Shown here in pieces: positions 1 to 9,464 of a stretch of 64,000 bases of DNA; positions within the stretch are counted from its first letter, which is position 1; every line of letters begins with the position of its first letter. The position numbers were made by a program, and so were the translations under genes. The stretch lies in NCBI RefSeq assembly GCF_000263195.1, contig NC_018748.1, forward strand, positions 1,302,001 to 1,366,000. The letters run 5' to 3'. The notes under the pieces were generated by a model. The model saw only the letters and a program-made list of their open reading frames with translations. It had not been told where the DNA came from and did no database searches. This DNA is from Emticicia oligotrophica DSM 17448. GTDB lineage: Bacteria; Bacteroidota; Bacteroidia; Cytophagales; Spirosomataceae.

Positions 1-36
1 AATCAAAATAAACAACCATTTACCGAACCTTTTAAT

Positions 37-744
37 ATGGAAAATCCAATGCTTGATTACTCTAATACCGAAAGAATTGGTCTAGAGAAACAAACAACGC
101 TACGAATTTTAGTAGGAGTTTTGGGGATGCTTTTACCACTTCTCCTTTGGCTACTTTTATTAATCCAAAATGGTGTTCAAAGCCCCATGGACTCAATAAG
201 CCACTATTTTTACACACGAGCAGGTACTATATTTACCATTATTGTGAGTTTATTAGCTATTTTTCTATTAGTTTATAAAGGGTATGAGCCCATTGATTTT
301 ATCCTTTCCTCAATAGCTGGCGTGTGTGCATTATTACTACTTTACTTTCCTACAAGCAATATTACGTGTGATACTAATCTTATTAATTGTGACTACATCA
401 TTACTCATTTGAATGATAATGAAATTAGAATTAAGTTTCATTTCATTATGGCAGGAATGTTTTTGGGCAGCTTGGCATTAATGTCGATATTTCTTTTTAC
501 CAAGAAAAAAGGTGACCCAGAAGGGCTAGTTTTACCTGAATTGAAAGGCGAAAAAATAATCTTTGTTATATGTGGCTTATTAATGCTTCTCTCAATGCTG
601 ATAATTGCCACCAATTGCTTTGGAATATTTTCTAAAACAGAATTCGATCATTATAACCTTACTTTCTGGTTTGAAGTAATTGCCTTAGAAGCCTTCGGGT
701 TTTCGTGGTTTGTGAAAGGTAATGTGTTTGATAAAAGGCAATAG
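37..744 (+). CDS. Small multi-pass membrane protein, function unknown
   Basis: A 235-residue protein with about six hydrophobic segments (roughly residues 22-43, 62-80, 87-103, 133-152, 173-192 and 207-225). A short cytosolic N-terminus precedes the first segment, and a SxSHYFYTRAG stretch near residue 55 resembles loops of DUF998-like small membrane proteins. Two cysteines lie in a polar loop near residue 110 (TCDTNLINCDY) and could form a periplasmic disulphide. No catalytic motif is visible. The ATG at 37 is kept because the second Met (residue 5) is close and gives no better choice. A terminator-like hairpin follows, so it is probably the last gene of its unit. I do not recognise a function. 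Confidence 0.75.
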   Translation: MENPMLDYSNTERIGLEKQTTLRILVGVLGMLLPLLLWLLLLIQNGVQSPMDSISHYFYTRAGTIFTIIVSLLAIFLLVYKGYEPIDFILSSIAGVCALLLLYFPTSNITCDTNLINCDYIITHLNDNEIRIKFHFIMAGMFLGSLALMSIFLFTKKKGDPEGLVLPELKGEKIIFVICGLLMLLSMLIIATNCFGIFSKTEFDHYNLTFWFEVIALEAFGFSWFVKGNVFDKRQ

Positions 745-770
745 CTAATAAATTTTGAGGTCTCTTTCAG

Positions 771-803
771 AAGGCTTTCTCTTTTATAGAGAGGCCTTTT
801 TTT
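771..803 (+). terminator. Rho-independent terminator after the membrane protein
   Basis: AAGGC and TCTCT arms pair with AGAGA and GCCTT around a TTTAT loop, followed by a run of T. It lies 27 bases after the stop codon. Confidence 0.7.
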
Positions 804-891
804 ATTTCTTTCATTAAACTAAAATAAATTCAACAGAAGTATTAAACTTTCTCTTATTTTTACCTAATCAACTTCCTAAATTATCAACAAA

Positions 892-3800
892 ATGAAGAAA
901 GTTTTACCTATTCTCCTTACACTATTTTGCTTTTTTAGTATATCATTTGCTCAAAAGGCAACCACAGCACCTACACCGCCTCTATTCAATCCTGAGCTTT
1001 ACAAAGGTTTAAAGTGGCGAAATATTGGCCCGTTTCGCGGCGGTAGAAGCGTAACCGCTACGGGCGTCAAACAAAACCCTATGACCTATTATTTCGGCTC
1101 GACTGGTGGCGGAATCTGGAAAACTGAAGATGCTGGTATCTCGTGGAAAAATATTTCCGACGGGCAATTAAAAACTGGCTCAGTTGGAGCAATTACGGTT
1201 GCCGAGTCTGACCCTAATGTACTTTATGTAGGAATGGGCGAACACCCCGTTCGTGGCATGATGACCTCGCATGGTGATGGGATCTATAAATCGACCGATG
1301 CTGGAAAAACTTGGAAAAATATTGGCCTCGAAAAAACAAAGCACATAGCGGCAGTCAGAATTCACCCGACCAATCCAGACGTCGTTTATGTAGCAGCTCA
1401 AGGTGCTTTACACGGCCCCAGCGAAGACCGAGGCATTTATCGTACTACTGACGGAGGTAAAACTTGGCAAAAAATATTCTATGTTGATGCCAACACCGGC
1501 TGTGCCGATTTGAGCATGGATATGACCAATCCAAGAATTTTGTATGCTGCCATGTGGCAACATCGCCGCTATCCTTGGAAAGTTGAAAGTGGTGGAGCAG
1601 GTTGTGCTTTATACAAATCGGTTGACGGTGGCGATACTTGGACCAAAATGACCGAAGGTTTACCAAAAAATATAGGCAAAGCGGCGGTTTCGGTTTCAAG
1701 GGCAAATCCTAACCGAGTTTATGCCAATATCGAAGCCGAAGGCGATAAAGCAGGTGTTTATAGAAGTGATGACGCAGGAAAAACTTGGACTCAATCATCG
1801 AAACAAAGAATCACGATTACACGTGCTTGGTATTACATCGAAATCTTTGCCGACCCACTCAATGCCGATTTGGTGTATATCATGAATGCTCCATTCTTAA
1901 AATCGAGCGATGGTGGCCGTAGCTTTGCTCCTATGCGTGTGCCTCACGGCGATAACCACGACCTTTGGATAAACCCGACCAATAACCAAGTAATGATAAA
2001 CGCCAACGATGGTGGAGCAAATATTTCGTTTAATGGTGGTGCAAGTTGGAGCAGCCAAAACAACCAACCAACGGCACAGTTTTATCGAGTAATTACCGAT
2101 AATCGTTTCCCTTATTATGTCTATGGTGGTCAGCAAGATAATTCTTCACTCGGTACGGCTTCTCGCACCAACGGAGCAGGCATCGAACGCCAAGATTGGT
2201 TCACTGGCCCAGGTTGCGAGTCGGCCTACATTGCTTTCGATAACCCCAACGACCCACAAGTAATTTATGGGGGTTGTTATCAAGGGAATATTGAAGTTTA
2301 TGATACCAAAACAGGCATTGTGAAAGATGTAATGGCATATCCGCACATTGGTTTGGCCGTAACGCCTAAACTTCAAAAATACCGCTTCAACTGGAATGCT
2401 CCAATCATGGCTTCGCCTTTCAAAAATGGCACTATTTATCACGGAGGAAATGTAGTTTTAAAGAGTAGCGATAATGGACAAACATGGCAAGTAATTAGCG
2501 ACGATTTAACCAGAAACGAGAAAGCCAAACAAGAAGATGGCGGCGGCCCATACACCAACGAAGGTGCAGGGGGCGAAGTCTATAATACTTTAGCCTATAT
2601 TGCGGTTTCGCCACATAAAGAAGGTGTTTTATACACAGGTAGCGATTGTGGATTGGTGCATCTGACACAAGATGATGGTAAAACTTGGCAAAACATTACC
2701 CCAAAAGATTTAGATGAGTGCTTGATTCACAGCATCGAAGTTTCGCCACATGACCCTGCAACGGCCTATATTGTGGCTACCAAATATCGTTTTAATGATT
2801 TTACGCCTCTGATTTACGTAACAAAAGATTATGGTAAAACTTGGAAGAAAATCACGCAAGGCATTGAAGCCGAAAGTTTTGCCAAAGTGGTGAGAGAAGA
2901 CCCAAAACGCAAAGGTTTATTGTATTGTGGCACCGAGTTGGGCTTTTATATTTCGTATAATCAAGGAGAAAATTGGCAGAAATTACAGCTTAATTTACCA
3001 GTTGTACCAATTACTGATTTGGTTATTCATGATAATGATTTGGTGGCTTCTACGGCTGGACGTGCCTTTTGGATTTTAGATGATTTGGCAGTTTTACAAC
3101 AATCTGAAAACCTACAAACAGCAAATAAAGCTAAAGTTTTCATGCCGAAAGCTACCGTAAAATTTGATTCGCAAACACCCTCGGAGCCAGTTCCTGGCAT
3201 TGGCCAAAACCCGATGAATGGCGTAATTTTAGATTATTTCTTGCCCAATGACATGGACAGTTCCAATGTTGTTTTACAGATACTTGATAATCAAGGAAAC
3301 ATCATCAGAACTTACGATAACAAGAAAGACTTGAATTATCAACGCTACGAAGGCGGCCCAGCCGAAAAAGCCGTTATGCCGAGTAAAAAAGGTATCAATC
3401 GTTTTGCGTGGGATATGCGTCGAGAAGGCATTGCAGGAATCAGCAAAGTTTTTGTCAATGGCGACTACCGTGGTTCGTTGGTAGCCCCAAACACATATAA
3501 AGTAAGACTCATTGCCGAGAAAGATACTTCTATGACCGAGGCCACCATTATAGCCGACCCACGCCTAAAGGCAACCAAAGCCGATTTCGACGCTCAGCAA
3601 GCTATGTTAGCCAAAATTGAGGCTCAAACTAAAGACATTCACAACTCGGTTAATCGAATGAGAAAAGTGAAAACCCAGATAGAAAACATCACGGCATTGC
3701 TGAAAGATAATAAAGATATGGTGGCTTTGGTAGATACAGGAAAGGCTGTTTTGAAGAAAATAACGGCATGGGAAGAAAACCTAATTACGCCAAAACAAGA

Positions 3801-4044
3801 GACTTTCCAAGATGTGATTAACTTTTATAATCGCCTCAATGCTGAATTGCTCGACCTGAAAAACCGTGTCGATGTACATGACCCACGACCAACTTCAGGT
3901 GCAGCCACTCGCTTAAACGACCTAACAAAAGAATGGGAAAAACACAAGGCAACTTTAGACAAACTAATTAATGTAGAAGTAGCGAAATTCAACGAAATGT
4001 ATAAGCAAAAAGCCATTCCAGCTTTGATTGTGCCTGAGAGGTAG
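892..4044 (+). CDS. Secreted BNR/sortilin-like beta-propeller protein
   Basis: A 1050-residue protein with a clear signal peptide (MKKVLPILLTLFCFFSISFAQ). The body is built from recurring Asp-box/BNR motifs of the form S-x-D-x-G-x-T-W, for example STDAGKTW, TTDGGKTW, SVDGGDTW, SDDAGKTW, SSDNGQTW, TQDDGKTW and TKDYGKTW, which mark a VPS10/sortilin- or glycosidase-type propeller over about residues 40-730. The C-terminal 280 residues form a beta-sandwich-like part and then a helical, Lys-rich region. Such proteins are common exported proteins of Bacteroidota; many are annotated as glycosyl hydrolases without proof of activity. I see no T9SS-type sorting domain at the C-terminus. It stands alone, ending in a strong hairpin. 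Substrate not inferable. Confidence 0.9.
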   Translation: MKKVLPILLTLFCFFSISFAQKATTAPTPPLFNPELYKGLKWRNIGPFRGGRSVTATGVKQNPMTYYFGSTGGGIWKTEDAGISWKNISDGQLKTGSVGAITVAESDPNVLYVGMGEHPVRGMMTSHGDGIYKSTDAGKTWKNIGLEKTKHIAAVRIHPTNPDVVYVAAQGALHGPSEDRGIYRTTDGGKTWQKIFYVDANTGCADLSMDMTNPRILYAAMWQHRRYPWKVESGGAGCALYKSVDGGDTWTKMTEGLPKNIGKAAVSVSRANPNRVYANIEAEGDKAGVYRSDDAGKTWTQSSKQRITITRAWYYIEIFADPLNADLVYIMNAPFLKSSDGGRSFAPMRVPHGDNHDLWINPTNNQVMINANDGGANISFNGGASWSSQNNQPTAQFYRVITDNRFPYYVYGGQQDNSSLGTASRTNGAGIERQDWFTGPGCESAYIAFDNPNDPQVIYGGCYQGNIEVYDTKTGIVKDVMAYPHIGLAVTPKLQKYRFNWNAPIMASPFKNGTIYHGGNVVLKSSDNGQTWQVISDDLTRNEKAKQEDGGGPYTNEGAGGEVYNTLAYIAVSPHKEGVLYTGSDCGLVHLTQDDGKTWQNITPKDLDECLIHSIEVSPHDPATAYIVATKYRFNDFTPLIYVTKDYGKTWKKITQGIEAESFAKVVREDPKRKGLLYCGTELGFYISYNQGENWQKLQLNLPVVPITDLVIHDNDLVASTAGRAFWILDDLAVLQQSENLQTANKAKVFMPKATVKFDSQTPSEPVPGIGQNPMNGVILDYFLPNDMDSSNVVLQILDNQGNIIRTYDNKKDLNYQRYEGGPAEKAVMPSKKGINRFAWDMRREGIAGISKVFVNGDYRGSLVAPNTYKVRLIAEKDTSMTEATIIADPRLKATKADFDAQQAMLAKIEAQTKDIHNSVNRMRKVKTQIENITALLKDNKDMVALVDTGKAVLKKITAWEENLITPKQETFQDVINFYNRLNAELLDLKNRVDVHDPRPTSGAATRLNDLTKEWEKHKATLDKLINVEVAKFNEMYKQKAIPALIVPER

Positions 4045-4052
4045 AATGCGAT

Positions 4053-4089
4053 AAATACAGGGATAGTCACAAGCCTATCCCTGTATTTT
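4053..4089. terminator. Perfect 14-bp hairpin, likely bidirectional terminator
   Basis: AAATACAGGGATAG at 4053-4066 is exactly complementary to CTATCCCTGTATTT at 4075-4088, with an 8-base loop. It lies between the propeller gene and the convergent P-type ATPase gene. Confidence 0.75.
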
Positions 4090-4231
4090 AGAACTAACCT
4101 ATCACCGCATTAGAAGAAACATCTTTCAATAACAAGTTATTAATTGTTGGCTTCAACGAATTAAAAAGAAATATTTCTTCATCAGAAATTGAGAAAAATA
4201 ATCAATACAAGCAAATAGAGTCAACACGTTC

Positions 4232-6724
4232 TCACCTCCTCTTCCACCATTTCACCACCTCAAACCAAATCACCGAAATAAAGCCAATTCCGAGGCAAAT
4301 ACCCAGTTGGTCGATAGTTAGCGGTGTAAACTCAAAGAAATTGGCTAAGGGTTTAACCAAAATCAGCAATCCAATTAGTGCTAGAGTAATAGAAATAATC
4401 AATAGAACTAAGTTATTCTTATACATTAATGTTGTAAAAATAGAATAGTAAAAAGAGCGATTGACTAAGGTTAGAAATATATTAGCATTAATAAGTGTAA
4501 CAAAAACCATCGTTCGAGTTAGAGATTCGTCAAAGCCTGCACTTACTGCATATTGATAAGCAGCAAGTGTACCAATAGTTATCGTAATACCCTGCAAAAC
4601 ACTGGTTGCTAATTCTTTCCAACTAAAAAACGTAGTCGTAAATGGGCGTGGCATTTGTTGCATCGTATTTTTCTCCATTGGTTCATTTTCGTAGATAATT
4701 GAGCAAGTTGGCCCCATGATTAGTTCTAAGAAAATGACGTGTACCGGAGAAAATATATTAGGATATATCCACCCCAAAGCCAAAGGAAGAAAAACCGTTA
4801 GAATAATAGGAATATGAATTGAAATGATATATTGAATAGCTTTTTTAAGATTTGTATAAATCTTCCGCCCCATAGCCACTGCATCAACCATCTTCGATAA
4901 ATCATCTTCTACCAAAATCAATGAAGCTGCTTGTTTGGCAATCTCCGTACCTTTTTTACCCATTGCAATGCCAATATGTGCTGCTTTGAGGGCGGGGCCA
5001 TCATTTACTCCATCGCCTGTCATGGCTACAATCTCATTTTGGGCTTTTAGTGCATTGATAATGCGAAGTTTAGCTTCAGGAAACATTCGTGTAAAAAGAT
5101 TGGTATCTTTCACTCGTTGCTGTAATTCTGTTTCCGATAACTGCATCAATTCATCACCCGTAAGACTACGTTCAAAACCTTTAAAATCAATTTGTTTTGC
5201 AATAGCAGTAGTTGTAGCAGCATTATCACCCGTGATGATTTTCACATCAATTCCTGCTTTATAAAAACTCTTCAAAACCGCTTGAATATTCTTTTTAGGC
5301 GGGTCATAGAAAGCCACCAAACCTTTGAAACCAAACTTAAATTCTTGTTGAGTTGCTGGGTAAATATCGCCCTCAAGTTGAGCCTCGCCAACTGCCAAAA
5401 CCCTATAACCATCTTTGGCCATTGTTTCAATCACTTCATTGATTTGTTGTTTTTCGGTTTCGGTCAAAATACTGATATTCATAATGGCTTCGGCTGCTCC
5501 TTTGGCTGCGATGAAGCGTTTTCCTGCTTTATTTGCAAAAATATGCGTCATCATAGGTGGTTTACCTTCCAAAGGATATTCATGAATTAATTCAAAATTA
5601 GGCCGTTCATCTTTCAACACCATTTTTTCATAGGCCGTGTGTAAGGCTATTTCCATAGGGTCAAAAGGAATGGGTTCACTTGCCCACATGGCTATTTCTA
5701 TCAGGTTTTTCTCAGTATCAGTCAATGCACTATTCGGCTCGGTTATTTTATCAGAACCTAATACAAAAATCTTTGCCAACGACATTCTATTTTCGGTAAT
5801 TGTTCCCGTTTTATCCGTACAAATAACAGTTGCACTACCGAGTGTTTCAACGGTTTTCATCTGTTTAACCACAATTCCCATTTTCATTAATCGCCAAGCA
5901 CCCAATGCCATAAAAGTAGTGAAAGCCACAGGAATTTCTTCGGGTAGAATACTCATGGCCAAGGTGAGGGCTTTGAGCAAACTGTCAAGAATATCTTTCG
6001 ATTTAAAGAAATTGATTGCCCAGACAATCAGGAAAACAATAGCCCCTGCAATAACCATTTTTTTGACAAAATTGCTTATCTGAAGTTCCAGAGGAGTTTC
6101 TTCCTCTTCAATACTCTCAAGGCTTTTCCCTATTTTGCCCAGTTTAGTTTCATTACCAATGGCCGTGATAGTTGCAATTGCCAAACCACTAACCACGGTT
6201 GTTCCTCTAAAAACATTGTTATCTTCTTTATTGGCATCTTTCTCAACTGAAAGTGATTCTCCTGTAAGAATTGATTCATTCACTGAAAAATCATTTGAGC
6301 GAACAATAATACCATCGGCTGCTATTAGTGTACCTTCTTCAATCACAAGGCTATCGCCCTGTACCAATTCATCACTCGGAATCTCAACAATTTCGCCATC
6401 ACGAATAACCTTGCAGGTAGGCTGTGTAAAATTTTTAAGTTTTTCAAGAGCATCTCGACTTCGAGAGTCTTGGTAAAGTGAAATGGTGGCCACTAATACA
6501 ATGGCAGATGCTAAAAAAATACCATCGCCATATTCACCACTGATAAAATAAATAACCGAAGCTACCAATAACAAAATCACCATAGGTTCTTTTATCAAGT
6601 CATTGACAGCTTCCAGAAAACCATTTTCTTTTTTATACTGAAGGCTATTACTACCAAATTTTTCTCGGGCATCTAAAACCTGTTGCTGGGAAAGTCCACT
6701 AATATCAAAATTGTTTGTAGGCAT
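4232..6724 (-). CDS. Cation-transporting P-type ATPase (P2-like)
   Basis: An 830-residue ion pump. It has an N-terminal cation-ATPase domain, two TM helices, the actuator motif TGES (154-157), a TM4 motif PEEIP (261-265), the phosphorylation site DKTGT with Asp304, KGA (408-410), TGDN (498-501), the hinge TGDGVND (569-575), and six C-terminal TM helices. This order is that of P2 (Ca-ATPase-like) pumps rather than heavy-metal pumps: there is no HMA domain and no CPC motif. The ion-binding helices are odd: TM4 has PEEIP where SERCA-like pumps have PEGLP, and TM6 reads ELIMGPT instead of an NxxTD-type motif, so the transported ion cannot be stated. The gene is transcribed alone, and a TAnnTTTG element lies about 30 bases upstream. 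Confidence 0.9.
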   Translation of the reverse strand: MPTNNFDISGLSQQQVLDAREKFGSNSLQYKKENGFLEAVNDLIKEPMVILLLVASVIYFISGEYGDGIFLASAIVLVATISLYQDSRSRDALEKLKNFTQPTCKVIRDGEIVEIPSDELVQGDSLVIEEGTLIAADGIIVRSNDFSVNESILTGESLSVEKDANKEDNNVFRGTTVVSGLAIATITAIGNETKLGKIGKSLESIEEEETPLELQISNFVKKMVIAGAIVFLIVWAINFFKSKDILDSLLKALTLAMSILPEEIPVAFTTFMALGAWRLMKMGIVVKQMKTVETLGSATVICTDKTGTITENRMSLAKIFVLGSDKITEPNSALTDTEKNLIEIAMWASEPIPFDPMEIALHTAYEKMVLKDERPNFELIHEYPLEGKPPMMTHIFANKAGKRFIAAKGAAEAIMNISILTETEKQQINEVIETMAKDGYRVLAVGEAQLEGDIYPATQQEFKFGFKGLVAFYDPPKKNIQAVLKSFYKAGIDVKIITGDNAATTTAIAKQIDFKGFERSLTGDELMQLSETELQQRVKDTNLFTRMFPEAKLRIINALKAQNEIVAMTGDGVNDGPALKAAHIGIAMGKKGTEIAKQAASLILVEDDLSKMVDAVAMGRKIYTNLKKAIQYIISIHIPIILTVFLPLALGWIYPNIFSPVHVIFLELIMGPTCSIIYENEPMEKNTMQQMPRPFTTTFFSWKELATSVLQGITITIGTLAAYQYAVSAGFDESLTRTMVFVTLINANIFLTLVNRSFYYSIFTTLMYKNNLVLLIISITLALIGLLILVKPLANFFEFTPLTIDQLGICLGIGFISVIWFEVVKWWKRR

Positions 6725-6752
6725 GATTTATGTGTAGGAGGTTTACTTTGAC

Positions 6753-6760
6753 CAAAAGTA
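6753..6760 (-). promoter_or_regulatory. Candidate -7 element for the P-type ATPase gene
   Basis: TACTTTTG on the minus strand matches the Bacteroidota TAnnTTTG consensus 28 bases before the ATG. No clear TTTG -33 element sits at the expected spacing. Confidence 0.35.
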
Positions 6761-6880
6761 AATAGTTTTATGGTAGAAAGTAAAAAAAGAAATAAACAAA
6801 ATCAGAAGAAAGAGACAAAACATTATTTTACAAAGCTCTATGGAAGCTCTGTTGAGAGAATAAGCATTAGGTTTTAAACT

Positions 6881-7390
6881 TTACGCACGTTCTTTCGTAC
6901 CCAAGAATGGCAGCCAGTTCTCTTCTATTGAGCCAGCAAAATCTCGGAGAAACATGATGAAAGATGGTTTGTAAGGTTTGCGAGGGAGAGAGAGTCCCGC
7001 TTCTTCGGGGGTAAGGTCGCCTTTACGAGAGTTACAGCGACGGCAGGCGGCTACAAGGTTATCCCAGTTGGTTTTTCCGCCTCTTGATTTAGGCACTACG
7101 TGGTCGAGGGTGAGGTCTTCGTGGCTTCCGCAATAAACACATTTGTTGCCATCACGCCTAAAAACATTTTGCCTACTGAGCATTACGCCCTTAAATGGTA
7201 AACTTACGTAGTGATTGAGTCTAATTACCGAGGGGAGTGGATAACTTTTATCAACGGTGCGGAGCATACCTTTAGGAGAATCGGAAACTAACTCGGCTTT
7301 ATCGAGATACACCAATAAAAAAGCTTTTGGTACTGTACAAATACTTAATGCACTATAATCAGCATTTAAAACTAACACTTTCCTGCTCAT
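6881..7390 (-). CDS. HNH endonuclease family protein
   Basis: A 169-residue protein whose C-terminal half is a classic HNH fold: a zinc pair C84-x2-C87, the Asp-His of DHVVPKSRGG (96-105), and a second pair C116-x2-C119 followed by Asn120. The N-terminal 75 residues (starting VLVLNADYSAL) are typical of a small stand-alone HNH family that is widespread in Bacteroidota and Cyanobacteria and not tied to any intron or phage. All metal and catalytic residues appear intact. The natural DNA target is unknown. It lies 156 bases downstream of no obvious partner; the P-type ATPase gene has its own promoter-like site, so an operon is not indicated. Confidence 0.9.
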   Translation of the reverse strand: MSRKVLVLNADYSALSICTVPKAFLLVYLDKAELVSDSPKGMLRTVDKSYPLPSVIRLNHYVSLPFKGVMLSRQNVFRRDGNKCVYCGSHEDLTLDHVVPKSRGGKTNWDNLVAACRRCNSRKGDLTPEEAGLSLPRKPYKPSFIMFLRDFAGSIEENWLPFLGTKERA

Positions 7391-7530
7391 AAAAACATTT
7401 AAAGATTAGCGGTTTTATATTTGTAAGGCAAGATAATTAAAAGTTTTTAGTTTTTCTGTCAATATAGGTGTAAAATATTTATTAAGTTATTGAAAGTGAG
7501 GGGAGTATGGGTGGGGTTTGATTAATAGTT

Positions 7531-7565
7531 TTTATAGGAACGTCCAGATTGGACGTTCCTATAAA
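7531..7565. repeat. Perfect 16-bp palindrome (REP-like or terminator) after lysS
   Basis: TTTATAGGAACGTCCA (7531-7546) is the exact reverse complement of 7550-7565, with a 3-base loop GAT. It begins 9 bases past the lysS stop codon. No T-tract follows on the lysS strand, which weakens the terminator reading; a truncated copy of its ATAGGAACGT core recurs at 53921. Confidence 0.65.
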
Positions 7566-7573
7566 TTTTTATT

Positions 7574-9286
7574 TTACTTCACCCAAGCCTCAACTTCTTC
7601 TTTGCTCGGCATTTTTTCGTCGATTTTGAGTTTCTTTCTCATCCCTCCTAAATCATTAAAGATTTTGTTGGCATTAGCACCTTTGAGTTGTTCAACCATC
7701 ACGAAGCCCATTTTTTGAAGTGCAGGAACCCATACTTTTGGAACTCCAATTGCCTCGTAATCAGCTTCTTGCGAAAGCTCTTGTTTTTTCTCTGGTCGCA
7801 TTTGAGGAAAGAAAAGCACCTCTTGAATACTCGAATTATCGGTAAGCATCATCGTTAGGCGGTCGATACCAATACCGATACCTGCGGTTGGAGGCATACC
7901 GTATTCAAGCGAGCGAATGAAATCTTCATCCATTGCCATGGCTTCTTCGTCGCCACGCTCAGCCAATTTGAGTTGTTCTTCAAAACGCTCACGTTGGTCG
8001 ATTGGGTCGTTTAGCTCCGAATAGGCATTGGCTACTTCTTTTCCATTCACAAATAATTCAAAACGCTCAACCAAACCTGGTTTTGAGCGGTGTTTCTTCG
8101 TTAGTGGCGACATCTCAACTGGGTAATCAATGATAAACGTCGGCTGAATAAGATTTGCTTCTACCTTTTCGCCAAAAATTTCATCAATCAATTTTGCTTT
8201 ACCCATCGTATCATCAATCTCCATTCCCCATTGGCGGCAGTATGCACGGGTTTCTTCTTCGCTCAAATAGGCTAAGTTTACACCTGTATATTTTTCAATG
8301 GCTTCTAGAATACTCAAACGAGCAAACGGACCAGCAAAATTCAATTCATTTTCACCCAATTTGAAAGTCGTTGAACCATGTACGGCCATTGCAACTTTTT
8401 CGAAGATTTCTTCAGTAATACCCATCATCCACTCGTAATCTTTATAAGCTACGTAGAATTCGAGCGAAGTAAATTCTGGGTTATGCGTACGGTCCATTCC
8501 TTCATTACGGAACATTTTTCCGAACTCATAAACACCATCAAAACCACCCACAATGAGTCGTTTTAGGTATAATTCGTTGGCAATACGCATATATAAAGGC
8601 ATATCGAGCGTATTGTGGTGCGTAGCAAATGGGCGTGCCGCCGCTCCACCATGAATCGGCTGCAAGATTGGGGTTTCTACTTCTAACCAACCTTTTTCAT
8701 CAAACATTCTACGCATGGTGCTGATGATTTTTGCTCTTTTCACAAAAACATCTTTCACATGCGGGTTGACGATTAGGTCAACGTAGCGTTGGCGGTAGCG
8801 TTGCTCTGGGTCAGAGAAAGCATCGAATATTTTTCCATCTACTTCTTTCACTACTGGCAGTGGGCGAAGCGATTTATTCAGAATCTTAAATTCAGTTACG
8901 TGTATCGAAGTTTCACCAGTTTGTGTAGTGAAAACATAGCCTTTTACACCAATAATATCGCCAATATCTAGCAATTTCTTGAAAACTGTGTTGTAAAGAG
9001 TTTTATCTTCGTCTGGGCAAAGGTCATCACGACGGAAATATAATTGGATACGGCCAGTTGAATCTTGTAATTCAGCAAAAGAGGCACTACCCATAATACG
9101 AAACGACATCAAGCGGCCCGCAATGGATACATTCTTATAGTCTAGTTTGTTATTTTCGTAGTTCTTTTCAATATCAGCGGCCGTTACATTTACCTCAAAT
9201 AATTCGGCAGGATATGGGTCAATGCCCATGGCCATTAGGTCTTGTCTTTTCTGACGGCGTAGTATCTCTTGTTCGCTCAGTGCCAT
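7574..9286 (-). CDS. lysS: Lysyl-tRNA synthetase, class II
   Basis: A 570-residue enzyme that charges tRNA(Lys) with lysine in the cytosol. An OB-fold anticodon-binding domain spans about residues 55-150. The class II catalytic core shows motif 1 around residue 205 (VETPILQP, then GGAAARPF), motif 2 near 262 ([14 protein letters not shown]) and motif 3 near 485 (GIGIGIDRL). A C-terminal extension of about 70 residues beyond the catalytic domain matches the longer LysS form seen in Bacteroidota. All signature residues are present. It is transcribed alone, with a palindrome just past its end; a TAATTTTG element at 9362-9369 (minus strand) could be its -7 box. Confidence 0.97.
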   Translation of the reverse strand: MALSEQEILRRQKRQDLMAMGIDPYPAELFEVNVTAADIEKNYENNKLDYKNVSIAGRLMSFRIMGSASFAELQDSTGRIQLYFRRDDLCPDEDKTLYNTVFKKLLDIGDIIGVKGYVFTTQTGETSIHVTEFKILNKSLRPLPVVKEVDGKIFDAFSDPEQRYRQRYVDLIVNPHVKDVFVKRAKIISTMRRMFDEKGWLEVETPILQPIHGGAAARPFATHHNTLDMPLYMRIANELYLKRLIVGGFDGVYEFGKMFRNEGMDRTHNPEFTSLEFYVAYKDYEWMMGITEEIFEKVAMAVHGSTTFKLGENELNFAGPFARLSILEAIEKYTGVNLAYLSEEETRAYCRQWGMEIDDTMGKAKLIDEIFGEKVEANLIQPTFIIDYPVEMSPLTKKHRSKPGLVERFELFVNGKEVANAYSELNDPIDQRERFEEQLKLAERGDEEAMAMDEDFIRSLEYGMPPTAGIGIGIDRLTMMLTDNSSIQEVLFFPQMRPEKKQELSQEADYEAIGVPKVWVPALQKMGFVMVEQLKGANANKIFNDLGGMRKKLKIDEKMPSKEEVEAWVK

Positions 9287-9464
9287 TTGGTTTATGCTAA
9301 ATGATTAATACTGAATGATTAACAATTTTGACTGCTAATCATCAAAATTTGGAATTTTCTGCAAAATTAAGCAAAAAAGGTCAACGCATAATTAAGATTT
9401 GAGAATTATGCGTGTAGAATTATCAACAAGTGATAATTCTTGTTTGTTTCAAAAGCCAAGAAGA

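Noticed and set aside
6881-7390. HNH gene as a homing endonuclease or part of a mobile intron
   Set aside because: The stand-alone family is widespread, and no intron or split gene is seen around it.
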